Below, in pieces: positions 43,985 through 54,507 of a DNA stretch of 64,000 bases. Under the pieces are notes generated by a model. It was not told where the DNA came from. It was given only the letters and a program-made list of their open reading frames with translations, and made no database searches. The stretch is from Aliidiomarina halalkaliphila (GTDB taxonomy: Bacteria; Pseudomonadota; Gammaproteobacteria; Enterobacterales; Alteromonadaceae): NCBI RefSeq assembly GCF_007096385.1, contig NZ_VJWL01000005.1, positions 52,990-116,989 of the forward strand. Direction: 5' to 3'. The position numbers and the translations under genes are program-made. The number at the start of each line of letters is the position of its first letter. The stretch's first letter is position 1.

Positions 43985-45286
43985 CTAGTCGCCGTTAAAA
44001 TAACCTTGATTACCGCGATCATCCATGGCCTGGGTGATTCGGCGAATTCCTTGCATATAAGCAGCATTACGGAAGGAGATATCTTCATCTTCAGCGAGCT
44101 TGAAGCATAGTTCTGATTGTTCTGAAATACGTTCCTGCATACGCTCCGCCACTTTTTCCGCGGTCCAATAGTCGCCGGTGCGGTTCTGAATCCACTCGAA
44201 ATAACTCACAATCACACCGCCAGTATTCACTAACACATCCGGCAACACGGGAATGCCCCTATCCGCGAGTATTGCATCTGCTTTACTCGTCACCGGACCA
44301 TTTGCAATTTCTAACAACAATCCGGCACGAATATCCTTTGCATTCTTTTCTGTCACTTGATTTTCAAGAGCGGCTAAGGCCAAGATATCCACATCTAAAG
44401 TCAGCAGTTCATCGTTCTCTAAGTGGTCAACATTCTTTTCTTCTTCCACGGATTTATCCGCATATACAATCCCCTTGAGCTCCTTAGTGCGATTCTTGTG
44501 CTCCCAAATTGCGTGTACGTCTAAGCCTTTTCTCGAGTAAACCGCCCCTTTTGAATCCGATACGGCAACCACTTTAAAACCTAATTTTTGCGCAGCACAG
44601 GCAAAGTAATAGCCAGCATTTCCGAACCCTTGCACGGCTACTGTCATCGCTGATGGGTCGCGATCATTTCGTTCTGCCCATATTTTCAGTACTTGAAGTG
44701 CCCCATCGCCAGTAGCGGCCACCCGACCTTCAGAGCCACCAAGACCCAAAGGTTTCCCCGTAATTACACCGGGAAGTTGACCACGAGCAATATTGGAGTA
44801 TTCATCGGCCATCCATCCCATAATGGTCGGATTGGTGTTTACGTCGGGCGCAGGAATATCCATATCAGGTCCCAACACGTCGTACATGGCTCGCATATAA
44901 CCGCGCGACAATCGCTCTAGCTCCATCCGCGACAGCTTCTTTGGATCAACTTTCACGCCGCCCTTTGCACCACCGTAGGGGAGATTTACCACCGCACACT
45001 TAATTGCCATCCAAAAGCTAAGGGCTGTGACTTCATCAGCATCAACATTAGGATGGAAGCGAATCCCCCCTTTCCCTGGCCCTCGAGTGGTATCATATTG
45101 CACTCGCCAGCCCTGAAAAACACGCAAGGAACCGTCATCCATGCGCACGGGAATAGCGGTTTCAATCAATCGCTGAGGCTGTGCTAAGCGCTGACGGGCA
45201 TCATCGGACACGTCTAAACGCTCATAGATAAATTCAAGTCGACCGCGGGCATCGTCGAGAACTTTTGGGGTTGTAGTATCACTCAT
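43985..45286 (-). CDS. Glutamate dehydrogenase
   Basis: The 433-residue product has the Glu/Leu/Phe/Val dehydrogenase fold. It has the substrate-binding RVQYDTTRGPGKGGIRFHP, the catalytic Lys block VNLPYGGAKGGVKVDP, PAPDVNTNPTIMGWMADEY, and the NAD(P)-binding GFGNAGYYFACAAQKLG. It interconverts glutamate and 2-oxoglutarate plus ammonia. NAD versus NADP specificity is not certain. The length fits the hexameric ~420-450-residue form. Its promoter region holds a short repeat of TGAGCAT. With proline oxidation (PutA) feeding glutamate, it links proline breakdown to the citrate cycle. Confidence 0.94.
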   Translation of the reverse strand: MSDTTTPKVLDDARGRLEFIYERLDVSDDARQRLAQPQRLIETAIPVRMDDGSLRVFQGWRVQYDTTRGPGKGGIRFHPNVDADEVTALSFWMAIKCAVVNLPYGGAKGGVKVDPKKLSRMELERLSRGYMRAMYDVLGPDMDIPAPDVNTNPTIMGWMADEYSNIARGQLPGVITGKPLGLGGSEGRVAATGDGALQVLKIWAERNDRDPSAMTVAVQGFGNAGYYFACAAQKLGFKVVAVSDSKGAVYSRKGLDVHAIWEHKNRTKELKGIVYADKSVEEEKNVDHLENDELLTLDVDILALAALENQVTEKNAKDIRAGLLLEIANGPVTSKADAILADRGIPVLPDVLVNTGGVIVSYFEWIQNRTGDYWTAEKVAERMQERISEQSELCFKLAEDEDISFRNAAYMQGIRRITQAMDDRGNQGYFNGD

Positions 45287-45297
45287 GCAAAATCTCC

Positions 45298-45315
45298 ATG
45301 CTCAATGCTCAATGC
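45298..45315 (-). repeat. Short direct repeat upstream of glutamate dehydrogenase
   Basis: The minus-strand leader contains a small tandem repeat of TGAGCAT just before the GGAGA ribosome-binding site. It may simply be chance. Confidence 0.4.
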
Positions 45316-45361
45316 TTTTTAATGGCGTTCTGCAAGGAACGATTTCATTAGACTTCCGAAA

Positions 45362-45392
45362 ATAAAAAAGCACCTACGTTGGTAAGTGCTTT
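45362..45392 (-). terminator. Rho-independent terminator of fadH
   Basis: On the minus strand, AAAGCACTTAC pairs with GTAGGTGCTTT with one mismatch around a CAAC-type loop and is followed by a T-run (TTTTTTATTTT). It lies ~50 bp after the fadH stop. Confidence 0.75.
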
Positions 45393-45439
45393 CACTATAG
45401 TTCAGGATACGCGTTCTCTCCTGAAATTGATCAACTTTT

Positions 45440-47575
<2,136 letters not shown>

Positions 47576-47701
47576 TCATACTTGCCACCGATCCCTGCCA
47601 CGAGTTCAGGTAAAAGTGGATGTTCTGTAAAGAGTTCGATAAGTTAATGGGCATGGAAAGTGAAGTGCTAGTGGCACTCATTAGGTACCTTGAGGAACAC
47701 C

Positions 47702-48223
47702 ATGTCGAAAAAACCATCGCGAAGCAAACGAGCATTAGGTTACCTAAGCGGATTTATTCTTGCTGTGATATTCGCGGGTGGATTAGGCTCAGTGATTCAA
47801 ACACAGTTTAATCTTCTGGCCATGAGTAGCATTGGCCCGTCTATCGACTTTACGACCCGCCTTCAGGTGACAGGGTATGACCTCGTGCACTTTGCACCAT
47901 TTTTGATCGGAATTATGGCCGTAACCTTTCTCTTTTCGTTGCCCGTTGCCCATGCCTTTGCCCGCATCCAAAAACGACAATTTATAGGCTGGTGCGCCGC
48001 CGGAACGGGCATTGGTTTTTGGCTTGCTTTGCAATTGATCGACCATCTTGCCCCCATGCCCACGTTAATTGCTGCCACTCGCACCTCTGCGGGCACTTTT
48101 TTTATGGTGATGAGCGCGGTCAGTGGTGGTGCAGTTTATGCTTGGCTTAGTCGTTACTTTCGTCGTGTTCTACGTGGCAAAGTTCAGCCGCCAGAAACAA
48201 CCGTTCAAGGAGCGTCCGAATGA
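47702..48223 (+). CDS. Four-helix membrane protein of unknown function, coupled to a PQQ sugar dehydrogenase
   Basis: ATG 47702 lies six bases after GAGG; the product has 173 residues. After a basic N-terminus (SKKPSRSKRA) it has about four hydrophobic helices (near 17-40, 65-88, 100-122 and 133-155). Tryptophan and glycine-rich loops separate them. I do not recognise the family. Its stop overlaps the ATG of the next gene (ATGA), so the two are translationally coupled. It could be a membrane partner for the periplasmic dehydrogenase, such as an electron acceptor or anchor, but no heme or quinone motif is seen. Confidence 0.7.
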   Translation: MSKKPSRSKRALGYLSGFILAVIFAGGLGSVIQTQFNLLAMSSIGPSIDFTTRLQVTGYDLVHFAPFLIGIMAVTFLFSLPVAHAFARIQKRQFIGWCAAGTGIGFWLALQLIDHLAPMPTLIAATRTSAGTFFMVMSAVSGGAVYAWLSRYFRRVLRGKVQPPETTVQGASE

Positions 48224-49368
48224 CGATTGCCCGTAAAACCAGTGCCGTTTTTATTGCCTTAAGCCTCATGTGGGTCTATTCCCCAACCGTAAGCAAGGCA
48301 ATCGATGCTGATACCGATAACCAAGACGCCCCCGCCTATGAGCTTGCCACACTAGAAACCCGCATAGCGTTTCCGTGGTCTCTGGCGTTCTTACCTAACG
48401 AAACCATGTTGGTCACATCCCGTTCTGGAACCCTTTGGCATATTGATGAAGCCTCCGCAGAACGTACCGACGTGACCCCAGAACTTCCCGATTTACTTGC
48501 TGATGGCCAAGCAGGATTGTTCGAAGTCGCATTGAGTCCTTCTTTTGCTCGTGATCGTACCGTCTTTTTAAGTTGGGCTTGCGGCACCTTGCGCGCCAAC
48601 AATACCTGTTTAGGGAAAGGCTTTTGGAATGGGAGCGAAATCACGAACTTTCATGTGATTTTCCGTGCGAGTCCAGATAAACGGGGCAATGCACACTACG
48701 GTGGTCGCATCGCTTTTTTACCAGATGACAGCTTACTCCTAACCTTAGGCGATGGCTTCGATTACCGAGAAGAAGCTCAACGTCTTGGTAATCATCTCGG
48801 TAGTGTGGTGCGCCTAGAAATCGATGGCACCGTTCCTTCCGATAATCCGTTAATCTCTAATCCAAAAGCCAAGCCAGAAATTTATACCTTTGGTCATCGC
48901 AATGTTCAGGGAGTCGCATGGCACCCACAGCGACAAGCCGTTTTTGTCAGTGAGCACGGCCCTCGCGGTGGAGATGAGATAAACCTTCTGCGAGGCGGTC
49001 AAAACTATGGTTGGCCACTAGTGACCGGCGGGGTGGATTACACCGGCGCAAAAATCACACCCTATCAGAGCCTTCCCGGTCTTACTGGGCCAGAATATGA
49101 ATGGACTCCTTCCATTGCACCATCAGGGTTGATGGTTTACCACGGTGCCATGTTTACCGATTGGTATGGTGATTTTTTAGTGCCCGCGTTGGCCGCTAAA
49201 AAAGTGGTGCGCTTACGTTATCACGACAATCAGTTAACGACTGAAGAGGTGCTATTCACCGAACTCAATGCACGAATTCGCTATATCACCATGCATCCAG
49301 AGACAGGCGCCCTCTACCTCCTCACCGATCACGCTGATGGGAAGATAATCAAAGTTACCCGCAATTAA
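48220..49368 (+). CDS. PQQ-dependent aldose sugar dehydrogenase (soluble, YliI/Asd-like)
   Basis: The 382-residue protein has a signal peptide (core FIALSLMWVY, likely cut near SKA). The mature part is the six-bladed beta-propeller of soluble PQQ sugar dehydrogenases: PWSLAFLP, GQAGLFEVALSP, HYGGRIAFLPDDSLLLTLGDG, FGHRNVQGVAWHP and EHGPRGGDEINLLRGGQNYGWP, which hold the PQQ/calcium residues. It probably oxidises aldoses in the periplasm. A Cys pair (WACGTLRANNTC) may form a disulphide. It is coupled to the membrane protein upstream and ends before two tandem hairpins. Confidence 0.92.
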   Translation: MTIARKTSAVFIALSLMWVYSPTVSKAIDADTDNQDAPAYELATLETRIAFPWSLAFLPNETMLVTSRSGTLWHIDEASAERTDVTPELPDLLADGQAGLFEVALSPSFARDRTVFLSWACGTLRANNTCLGKGFWNGSEITNFHVIFRASPDKRGNAHYGGRIAFLPDDSLLLTLGDGFDYREEAQRLGNHLGSVVRLEIDGTVPSDNPLISNPKAKPEIYTFGHRNVQGVAWHPQRQAVFVSEHGPRGGDEINLLRGGQNYGWPLVTGGVDYTGAKITPYQSLPGLTGPEYEWTPSIAPSGLMVYHGAMFTDWYGDFLVPALAAKKVVRLRYHDNQLTTEEVLFTELNARIRYITMHPETGALYLLTDHADGKIIKVTRN

Positions 49369-49410
49369 ATTTTTTGTGATCCAACTATTTATTACACACG
49401 TTTAATCAGA

Positions 49411-49436
49411 TACAGCAAGTTTGCCGGCTTGCTGTA
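49411..49436 (+). terminator. Hairpin downstream of the PQQ dehydrogenase gene
   Basis: TACAGCAAG pairs perfectly with CTTGCTGTA (9 bp, 8-nt loop), 42 bp after the stop. No T-run follows; it precedes a stronger terminator 16 bp downstream. Confidence 0.45.
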
Positions 49437-49452
49437 CGCTAGCAACGAGCTT

Positions 49453-49483
49453 GAGCCAGCATCCCCTGCTGGCTCTTTTTTTG
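49453..49483 (+). terminator. Rho-independent terminator
   Basis: GAGCCAGC pairs with GCTGGCTC (8 bp, 7-nt loop) and is followed directly by eight T residues. Confidence 0.9.
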
Positions 49484-49564
49484 AAAACCCTTTGCCCAAT
49501 CATTGTCTATACTCAAAGCAAACAAATGCATATGGACTATACACATTAAGGCCGAGGAGGCTCC

Positions 49565-50059
49565 GTGCTCAAACTCAATCATGTGATTATTGGTGTTTTG
49601 GCCAGCGCCGCTATCTATTTTTTTATCGCAAGCGCCCATGGCATCCGTCTGCCTATGTTTTCGGATTTTCCGGTAGAGAATGTGTTTAGCGGCGAACATG
49701 TAAAGCCAAACGTTGAAGAAGCGCCAGCACGAACATTTAGAACCCGCTTGCGCTATGCCGCCGAACAAGAGGTTAACTTTGCTGGCGAGTACGTGTTTAC
49801 AACATGGGGCTGTGGCACGAGCTGCGCCATGGCTGCGCTGGTGAATGTCCGCACAGGTGATTCTATCGTAATCGATGACACCTTTTGCTGTTGGTACGGG
49901 GAGGAGGACTGGTTTGATTATCGCCCAGATTCCAGATTACTGATTATACGTGGTCGTCTCGGCGAGTTTTCTGAAGAACACGGAATTCATTACTTTGTGC
50001 TCGAAGAAGGCGCGTTACATCGAATTCATTTTGCCCCCTTACGGGAGTTTGATGATTAA
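49565..50059 (+). CDS. Exported or membrane-anchored protein of unknown function with a WGCGTSC motif
   Basis: The GTG start at 49565, five bases after GAGGAG, gives 164 residues. An N-terminal hydrophobic segment (about 7-24, HVIIGVLASAAIYFFI) may be a signal anchor. The soluble part contains NFAGEYVFTTWGCGTSCAMAALVNVRTGDSIVID, a pattern of Cys and Trp around WGCGTSC seen in unnamed periplasmic proteins, then FCCWYGEED. Four Cys suggest disulphides or metal binding. I cannot name a family. The small gene behind it follows 2 bases later. Confidence 0.7.
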   Translation: MLKLNHVIIGVLASAAIYFFIASAHGIRLPMFSDFPVENVFSGEHVKPNVEEAPARTFRTRLRYAAEQEVNFAGEYVFTTWGCGTSCAMAALVNVRTGDSIVIDDTFCCWYGEEDWFDYRPDSRLLIIRGRLGEFSEEHGIHYFVLEEGALHRIHFAPLREFDD

Positions 50060-50061
50060 CC

Positions 50062-50367
50062 ATGTCTTTAAAGCAGTATGAGCGACGTAATGAACACCAC
50101 CTTGCTCGCGGTTATTTTGAACGGGTCCTAGCAGAGTTGGTGTCGTCACCCGAAAAAATGATGATTGTGCGCAGTAACGTTGACACTTACTCTCAACATC
50201 AACATCTTCCGAAGTCAGCACAGGCCGCATTGCGGCGCTTCCAGCATTTTTTTGCAGTATCTGAAGACCCGACCGAATTGCAGCGTTGGGTTTTAGAGGA
50301 CAGCTATGAAGGACGGCGATTTCGCCAGTTCCCATTGTTGTTTAAGGGTGTTTTGCCGTCCGCGTAG
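50062..50367 (+). CDS. Hypothetical protein (101 aa)
   Basis: The 101-residue product begins [26 protein letters not shown]. It is mostly helical and charged, with no Cys, signal peptide or membrane helix, so it is probably cytoplasmic. The ribosome-binding site is weak, but the gene starts two bases after the preceding gene and could be co-translated with it. Its last 26 bases overlap the end of the convergent flavin monooxygenase gene. No family is recognised. Confidence 0.55.
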   Translation: MSLKQYERRNEHHLARGYFERVLAELVSSPEKMMIVRSNVDTYSQHQHLPKSAQAALRRFQHFFAVSEDPTELQRWVLEDSYEGRRFRQFPLLFKGVLPSA

Positions 50368-51730
50368 AAAAGTTTTTATAGTGTCCTTTTTTCCCTTGCG
50401 GTGGTTCACCGATCTCAAGTCCTGACATCGCAAGCGCGGAACGTAACTCCTCCCGAAACTGGTGATAGTCTACCTCCGCCGCATGACGCGCTCCCCCTTC
50501 AAAACGGTAATGCGGATGATCGATTTCCCGTTGAATGGCCTTGCCCATATTGAGCGGACGACGATAAAGCCCTTGAATTTCCCGAACCGCCAATTTGGCT
50601 TGATAGTCGGCCAGTGGCCAGATACATCCAAGCGGCTGAAAAAGCCCAATAAAGTAAAGCCGCTCCCAGCTTTGATGCATCATTTTTAGATATAACGGCA
50701 ACTTCTCAGCATCTTCAAAATCAATCACATCCTCACGGAAAAAAGGAAATACGGTGCGGAATCCGGTACAGGCCACCATGATATCGTACTCGCCCTCATT
50801 ACCATCGGTGAATGTCACATGACGCCCATCAACCGAGGCAATCGCTCGTTGCGGCGTGATCCGCCCATGGCGAATAAAGTCCAATAGATCAGAGTTCACC
50901 GTCGGGTGATGACTCAAGAGCGGGTATTTGGGTTTGGGCAGCCCGTATTGCTTTTCATAGTCACCTTGCAGCAATCGAACCAACCAAGTCATCAATCGTT
51001 GTTTTAGTCGCCTTGGGAACCATTGAGGTGTTTTGGCACCGAGCACATCGCTTGGCATACCAAACATAAATTTAGGCAGAAACCACTGGGGATTACGCAT
51101 GCTTAGATGCACGGATTTTGCCACCCGAGCAGTTTCAACGGCAACGTCACAGGCCGAGTTGCCAGCCCCAATCACCAGAACTGCTTTATCGCGCCAATCG
51201 TCAGACACGCGCTTAAAATCATGGGAATGCAAATAGGTGCCGCTAAAGGTACCAGGCAATTGCGGATGGCGCGGGCACCAATGATGGCCATTCGCCACCA
51301 TCACATGAGTGAAGTGCTGCTGTTGGATCTTGCTTTTTTCATTCAGGGCATCACGCCAGCTAACCAAGAAACCATCTTTTTCCGGTTCGACCGTCACAAC
51401 CTCAGTCTGAAAACGAATCACATCAAGAATTTCAAAGTGCGTTGCGTAGTCTTGGAAGTAGGCTTGTAACTGCGCGTGGCTGGGGTAGTCAGGATAGTCT
51501 TCCGGCATGGGAAAGTCTTCGTACTCCGACCACGCCTTGGAACTTATAATATGGGTGTTTTCATACACACTTGAGTGGCCTGTTTTCGATTGAAAAACCC
51601 AGTTACCACCCACTTGGTCATTCTTCTCAAACACAACCACATCAAGACCTGCCTCAAGACAGTTCTTAGCGGCCGCAAGCCCGCTTGGACCAGCACCAAT
51701 AACCGCGACCTGTATTCGCTCTTGTTTCAT
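50342..51730 (-). CDS. Flavin-containing monooxygenase (FMO-like)
   Basis: The 462-residue protein has two dinucleotide sites, [21 protein letters not shown] (FAD) and [20 protein letters not shown] (NADPH). Between them is [11 protein letters not shown], the FMO/Baeyer-Villiger identification motif, followed by a late [12 protein letters not shown]. It probably oxygenates a nitrogen- or sulphur-containing small molecule, or a ketone. The substrate is not predictable. It starts behind AAGG and converges on the preceding small gene. Confidence 0.9.
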   Translation of the reverse strand: MKQERIQVAVIGAGPSGLAAAKNCLEAGLDVVVFEKNDQVGGNWVFQSKTGHSSVYENTHIISSKAWSEYEDFPMPEDYPDYPSHAQLQAYFQDYATHFEILDVIRFQTEVVTVEPEKDGFLVSWRDALNEKSKIQQQHFTHVMVANGHHWCPRHPQLPGTFSGTYLHSHDFKRVSDDWRDKAVLVIGAGNSACDVAVETARVAKSVHLSMRNPQWFLPKFMFGMPSDVLGAKTPQWFPRRLKQRLMTWLVRLLQGDYEKQYGLPKPKYPLLSHHPTVNSDLLDFIRHGRITPQRAIASVDGRHVTFTDGNEGEYDIMVACTGFRTVFPFFREDVIDFEDAEKLPLYLKMMHQSWERLYFIGLFQPLGCIWPLADYQAKLAVREIQGLYRRPLNMGKAIQREIDHPHYRFEGGARHAAEVDYHQFREELRSALAMSGLEIGEPPQGKKGHYKNFSTRTAKHP

Positions 51731-51820
51731 ACCTTAGCTCCATGAGGTCGAGTACCACATCATCTCGCTGATTCCATTGTATTTAGGTCGACGTGTTTAT
51801 CTCAGTATAGCCGAGAGCCC

Positions 51821-52159
51821 CTATGCTTTTTTCACAAACTCAGTTTTCAGCTTCATCGGACCGATTCCATCAATCTTACAATCGATATCGTGATCGCCAT
51901 CGACCAAACGAATGTTCTTCACTTTGGTACCGACTTTAACCACTAACGACGAGCCTTTCACTTTGAGATCCTTGATCACGGTAACCGTATCGCCGTCGTG
52001 CAATTCGTTACCATTGGCATCGCGTTTCACTGGACTGCTAGTTTCATCGTTCGGGGCGGCGTCAGACCATTCATGGCCGCATTCAGGGCAGACCATAAGG
52101 GCGCCATCGGCATAGGTAAATTCAGACTGGCATTGCGGGCACGGAGGAAAATTCGACAT
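51821..52159 (-). CDS. yjdM: YjdM/PhnA-like zinc-ribbon protein
   Basis: The 112-residue product begins with a zinc ribbon, [25 protein letters not shown], and ends with the PhnA-like domain ([52 protein letters not shown]). Although once named for phosphonate use, the family is not part of the C-P lyase and its role is unclear. It is a small cytoplasmic protein divergent from the DUF4442 gene. Confidence 0.93.
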   Translation of the reverse strand: MSNFPPCPQCQSEFTYADGALMVCPECGHEWSDAAPNDETSSPVKRDANGNELHDGDTVTVIKDLKVKGSSLVVKVGTKVKNIRLVDGDHDIDCKIDGIGPMKLKTEFVKKA

Positions 52160-52332
52160 GGGATTCGCTTACACTTTGGATTTCCCATAATAATGCATGA
52201 ATTTACTCGGGCTTTCTATGTGAAAGCGTAGCTCACCGATAAAACACCATTGTCCTATTGCGATAGCAATTCATTGACGCACTCCTAAAATACCGAAACA
52301 ATGGCGTTACTCATCATCTTCAAAAGAGCGCT

Positions 52333-52812
52333 ATGGCGATGTCTAACTACTTATTGCATCTCTATCAGAAAACCCTCAAGTTGCCGTTTGGGCGACAGCT
52401 TTTTTCAATGATGTTTGCGCGCAAAGCTCCGTATTTCCGAACCATCCGACCCACCATTCGTGAGCTGCGTCCTAACTATTGTGAACTGACATTTAAAAAA
52501 CGGAAATCTGTCGAAAATCATATTGGCACCGTTCATGCCATCGCGTTGTGCAATGGCTTAGAAATGGCCATGGGAGCCTTAGCGGAGGCATCAATTCCAA
52601 AACACCTGCGCTGGATTCCAAAAGGCATGAACGTGCAATATACGGCGAAAGCGAACTCCGACATCCGCATTATCGCGGAAACCTCACCCGAGGCGTGGGT
52701 TTGTGGCGATCTTCCCGTAGCTGTCACTGGTTTCCGCAGCGATGGTACACCGGTTATTACCGGCGAAATTATCATCTATATTTCTGAAAAACCGGTAAAA
52801 GCCGACCGCTAG
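52333..52812 (+). CDS. DUF4442 hotdog-fold protein
   Basis: The 159-residue product with AAGAG upstream has the DUF4442 pattern. A helical N-terminus with YFRTIRPTIRELRPNYCELTFKKRKSVENHIGTVHAIALCNGLEMAMG matches the hotdog central helix of thioesterase-like proteins, and strands and ITGEIIIYISEK follow. Family members may be acyl-CoA thioesterases, but activity is unproved. A second start at ATG 52339 is possible. It precedes the sodium-dependent transporter gene on the same strand. Confidence 0.88.
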   Translation: MAMSNYLLHLYQKTLKLPFGRQLFSMMFARKAPYFRTIRPTIRELRPNYCELTFKKRKSVENHIGTVHAIALCNGLEMAMGALAEASIPKHLRWIPKGMNVQYTAKANSDIRIIAETSPEAWVCGDLPVAVTGFRSDGTPVITGEIIIYISEKPVKADR

Positions 52813-52987
52813 CCCCAACTTAAATGACGATCAGTTGGTGGCATTTCATCGTCGGTTAAGCCCATGGCGTTTGCCCCTGTGGGCCAAAACCTGATATAAC
52901 GCTTTGTCAGCTTCACTACGATGCAGATTTGGCTGAGCGTCGTAATATTCAGCATTACTATTAAAACAACAAGAACAGGTACTGTTT

Positions 52988-54406
52988 ATGAGCACAGCTC
53001 GCGAACACTTTAGCTCTCGAATTGGCTTCATCCTTGCCGCAGCAGGTTCCGCGGTAGGGATTGGTAACATGGTCGGGTTTCCGGTGGCAGCAACAAAAAA
53101 TGGCGGCGGCGCTTTCTTGCTAATCTACGCTCTTTTTGTCGTATTTATTTGCTTACCTATCATGCTTGCAGAAATGGGCTTAGGCCGACGTACTCAATCG
53201 GATCCCCATGGCGCCTACATCGCCATCGCTGGTGCTAAGCACCCCTGGCGATTTGCTGGTTGGCTCGCGGTTATCACCCCGTTTATGATTGGCGTTTTCT
53301 ACATGGTCATCACTGTGTGGATTCTCGGTTACTTAGTACAAACGCTATTTGGCAACCTCGACGTGATTGCCAACCCGGAGTATTTCGGGGTCTTTATCAA
53401 TCATGGAAGTGTGTTTGCCTATCTACTGATGGTTGCCGCGATCGTTTATATGGTGTTGGTGAGCGGCGTACGAGGCGGGATTGAGCGGGCGGCTCGGTTA
53501 ATGATGCCAGCGCTCTTTGTAATGCTTATTGCCTTGGTGATATTCGTACTCACCCTAGATAATGCATTTGCTGGCGTGCAGTTCTTCCTGATTCCTGATT
53601 TTAGTAAAGTAGACGGCGGTGTGATTAGCGGGGCACTTTCACAAGCGTTCTTCTCACTTTCGTTGGGAATGGGGATACTTATCACTTACGGGTCGTATTT
53701 GCGCCAGAAAGATAACCTCGTAGGCGCAAGTAAACTGGTTTTAATCACCGACACTGCAGTGGCGTTTACCGCGGGTTTGATGGTTCTCCCTGCGATCTTC
53801 GCAATTAACCCAGACACTAATCCAGCGGAACTCAGTGAGTCCTCTGTGGCTATGATCTTTACCTTCTTGCCGCAGATTTTCCTTGCCCTATCTGGCACTA
53901 TTGGTTATCTCGGCGCGAGCATCGTCGCGGTAATTTTCTTCTTGTTGGTGTTTGTGGCGGCGATTACATCATTGGTGTCTATTATCGAGGTTCCGACCGC
54001 CACCATCGTACGTAAATACAATATTACCCGTCAGAAAGCCCTTGGCGTCTTAGCCCTCACAATGGGCGTGCTCACCTTGATCGCGACAGCGTCGTTTGGA
54101 ATGGTGGCCTTCTTTACCGACTTCGTCGGTTATGGCGGCAATCGTCATTCTTTCTTCGATGTAATTTATGACGTGTTCTACGACACAGTGTTGCCATTAA
54201 ACGGCTTACTCATTTGTTTGTTTGTTGTATGGCATTGGAAAAAGAACAATTTCCACGATGCCCTCAATGAAGGAGCAGTGAAGTACCGCGGCGGGTTATT
54301 AGAAAAATATGTCAGCTTCTCACTGACGACCTTTATACCCGCTATACTAGCCATTGTGTTTATCAACACGGTGCTTGGGAAATTCTTTAACGCCGCATTT
54401 TTCTAA
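52988..54406 (+). CDS. Sodium-dependent transporter, SNF (NSS) family
   Basis: The 472-residue membrane protein begins REHFSSRIGFILAAAGSAVGIGNMVGFPVAATKNGGGAFLL, the helix 1 sodium/substrate-binding block of the NSS family. It has about 11-12 hydrophobic helices, and LSQAFFSLSLGMGILITYGSYL is the helix 6 region. It should import an amino acid or related solute using Na+; the solute is not determined. A strong terminator follows. This fits a salt-adapted organism. Confidence 0.93.
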   Translation: MSTAREHFSSRIGFILAAAGSAVGIGNMVGFPVAATKNGGGAFLLIYALFVVFICLPIMLAEMGLGRRTQSDPHGAYIAIAGAKHPWRFAGWLAVITPFMIGVFYMVITVWILGYLVQTLFGNLDVIANPEYFGVFINHGSVFAYLLMVAAIVYMVLVSGVRGGIERAARLMMPALFVMLIALVIFVLTLDNAFAGVQFFLIPDFSKVDGGVISGALSQAFFSLSLGMGILITYGSYLRQKDNLVGASKLVLITDTAVAFTAGLMVLPAIFAINPDTNPAELSESSVAMIFTFLPQIFLALSGTIGYLGASIVAVIFFLLVFVAAITSLVSIIEVPTATIVRKYNITRQKALGVLALTMGVLTLIATASFGMVAFFTDFVGYGGNRHSFFDVIYDVFYDTVLPLNGLLICLFVVWHWKKNNFHDALNEGAVKYRGGLLEKYVSFSLTTFIPAILAIVFINTVLGKFFNAAFF

Positions 54407-54421
54407 AATGACTGGCCAACC

Positions 54422-54451
54422 AAAAAAGCGCCGATTTCGGCGCTTTTTTTT
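54422..54451 (+). terminator. Rho-independent terminator of the SNF transporter gene
   Basis: GCGCCG pairs with CGGCGC (4-nt loop ATTT), flanked by an A-run on the left and a long T-run on the right, 15 bp after the stop. Confidence 0.9.
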
Positions 54452-54461
54452 GACACAATAC

Positions 54462-54488
54462 CCAATGCTCGTAGACCAATGCTCGTAA
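54462..54488. repeat. Direct repeat upstream of tmcA
   Basis: CCAATGCTCGTA occurs twice, separated by three bases, between the terminator and the tmcA start. It could be a small duplication or a regulator site; no known motif is recognised. Confidence 0.5.
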
Positions 54489-54507
54489 TCTCTGGAACAA
54501 GGATGCT

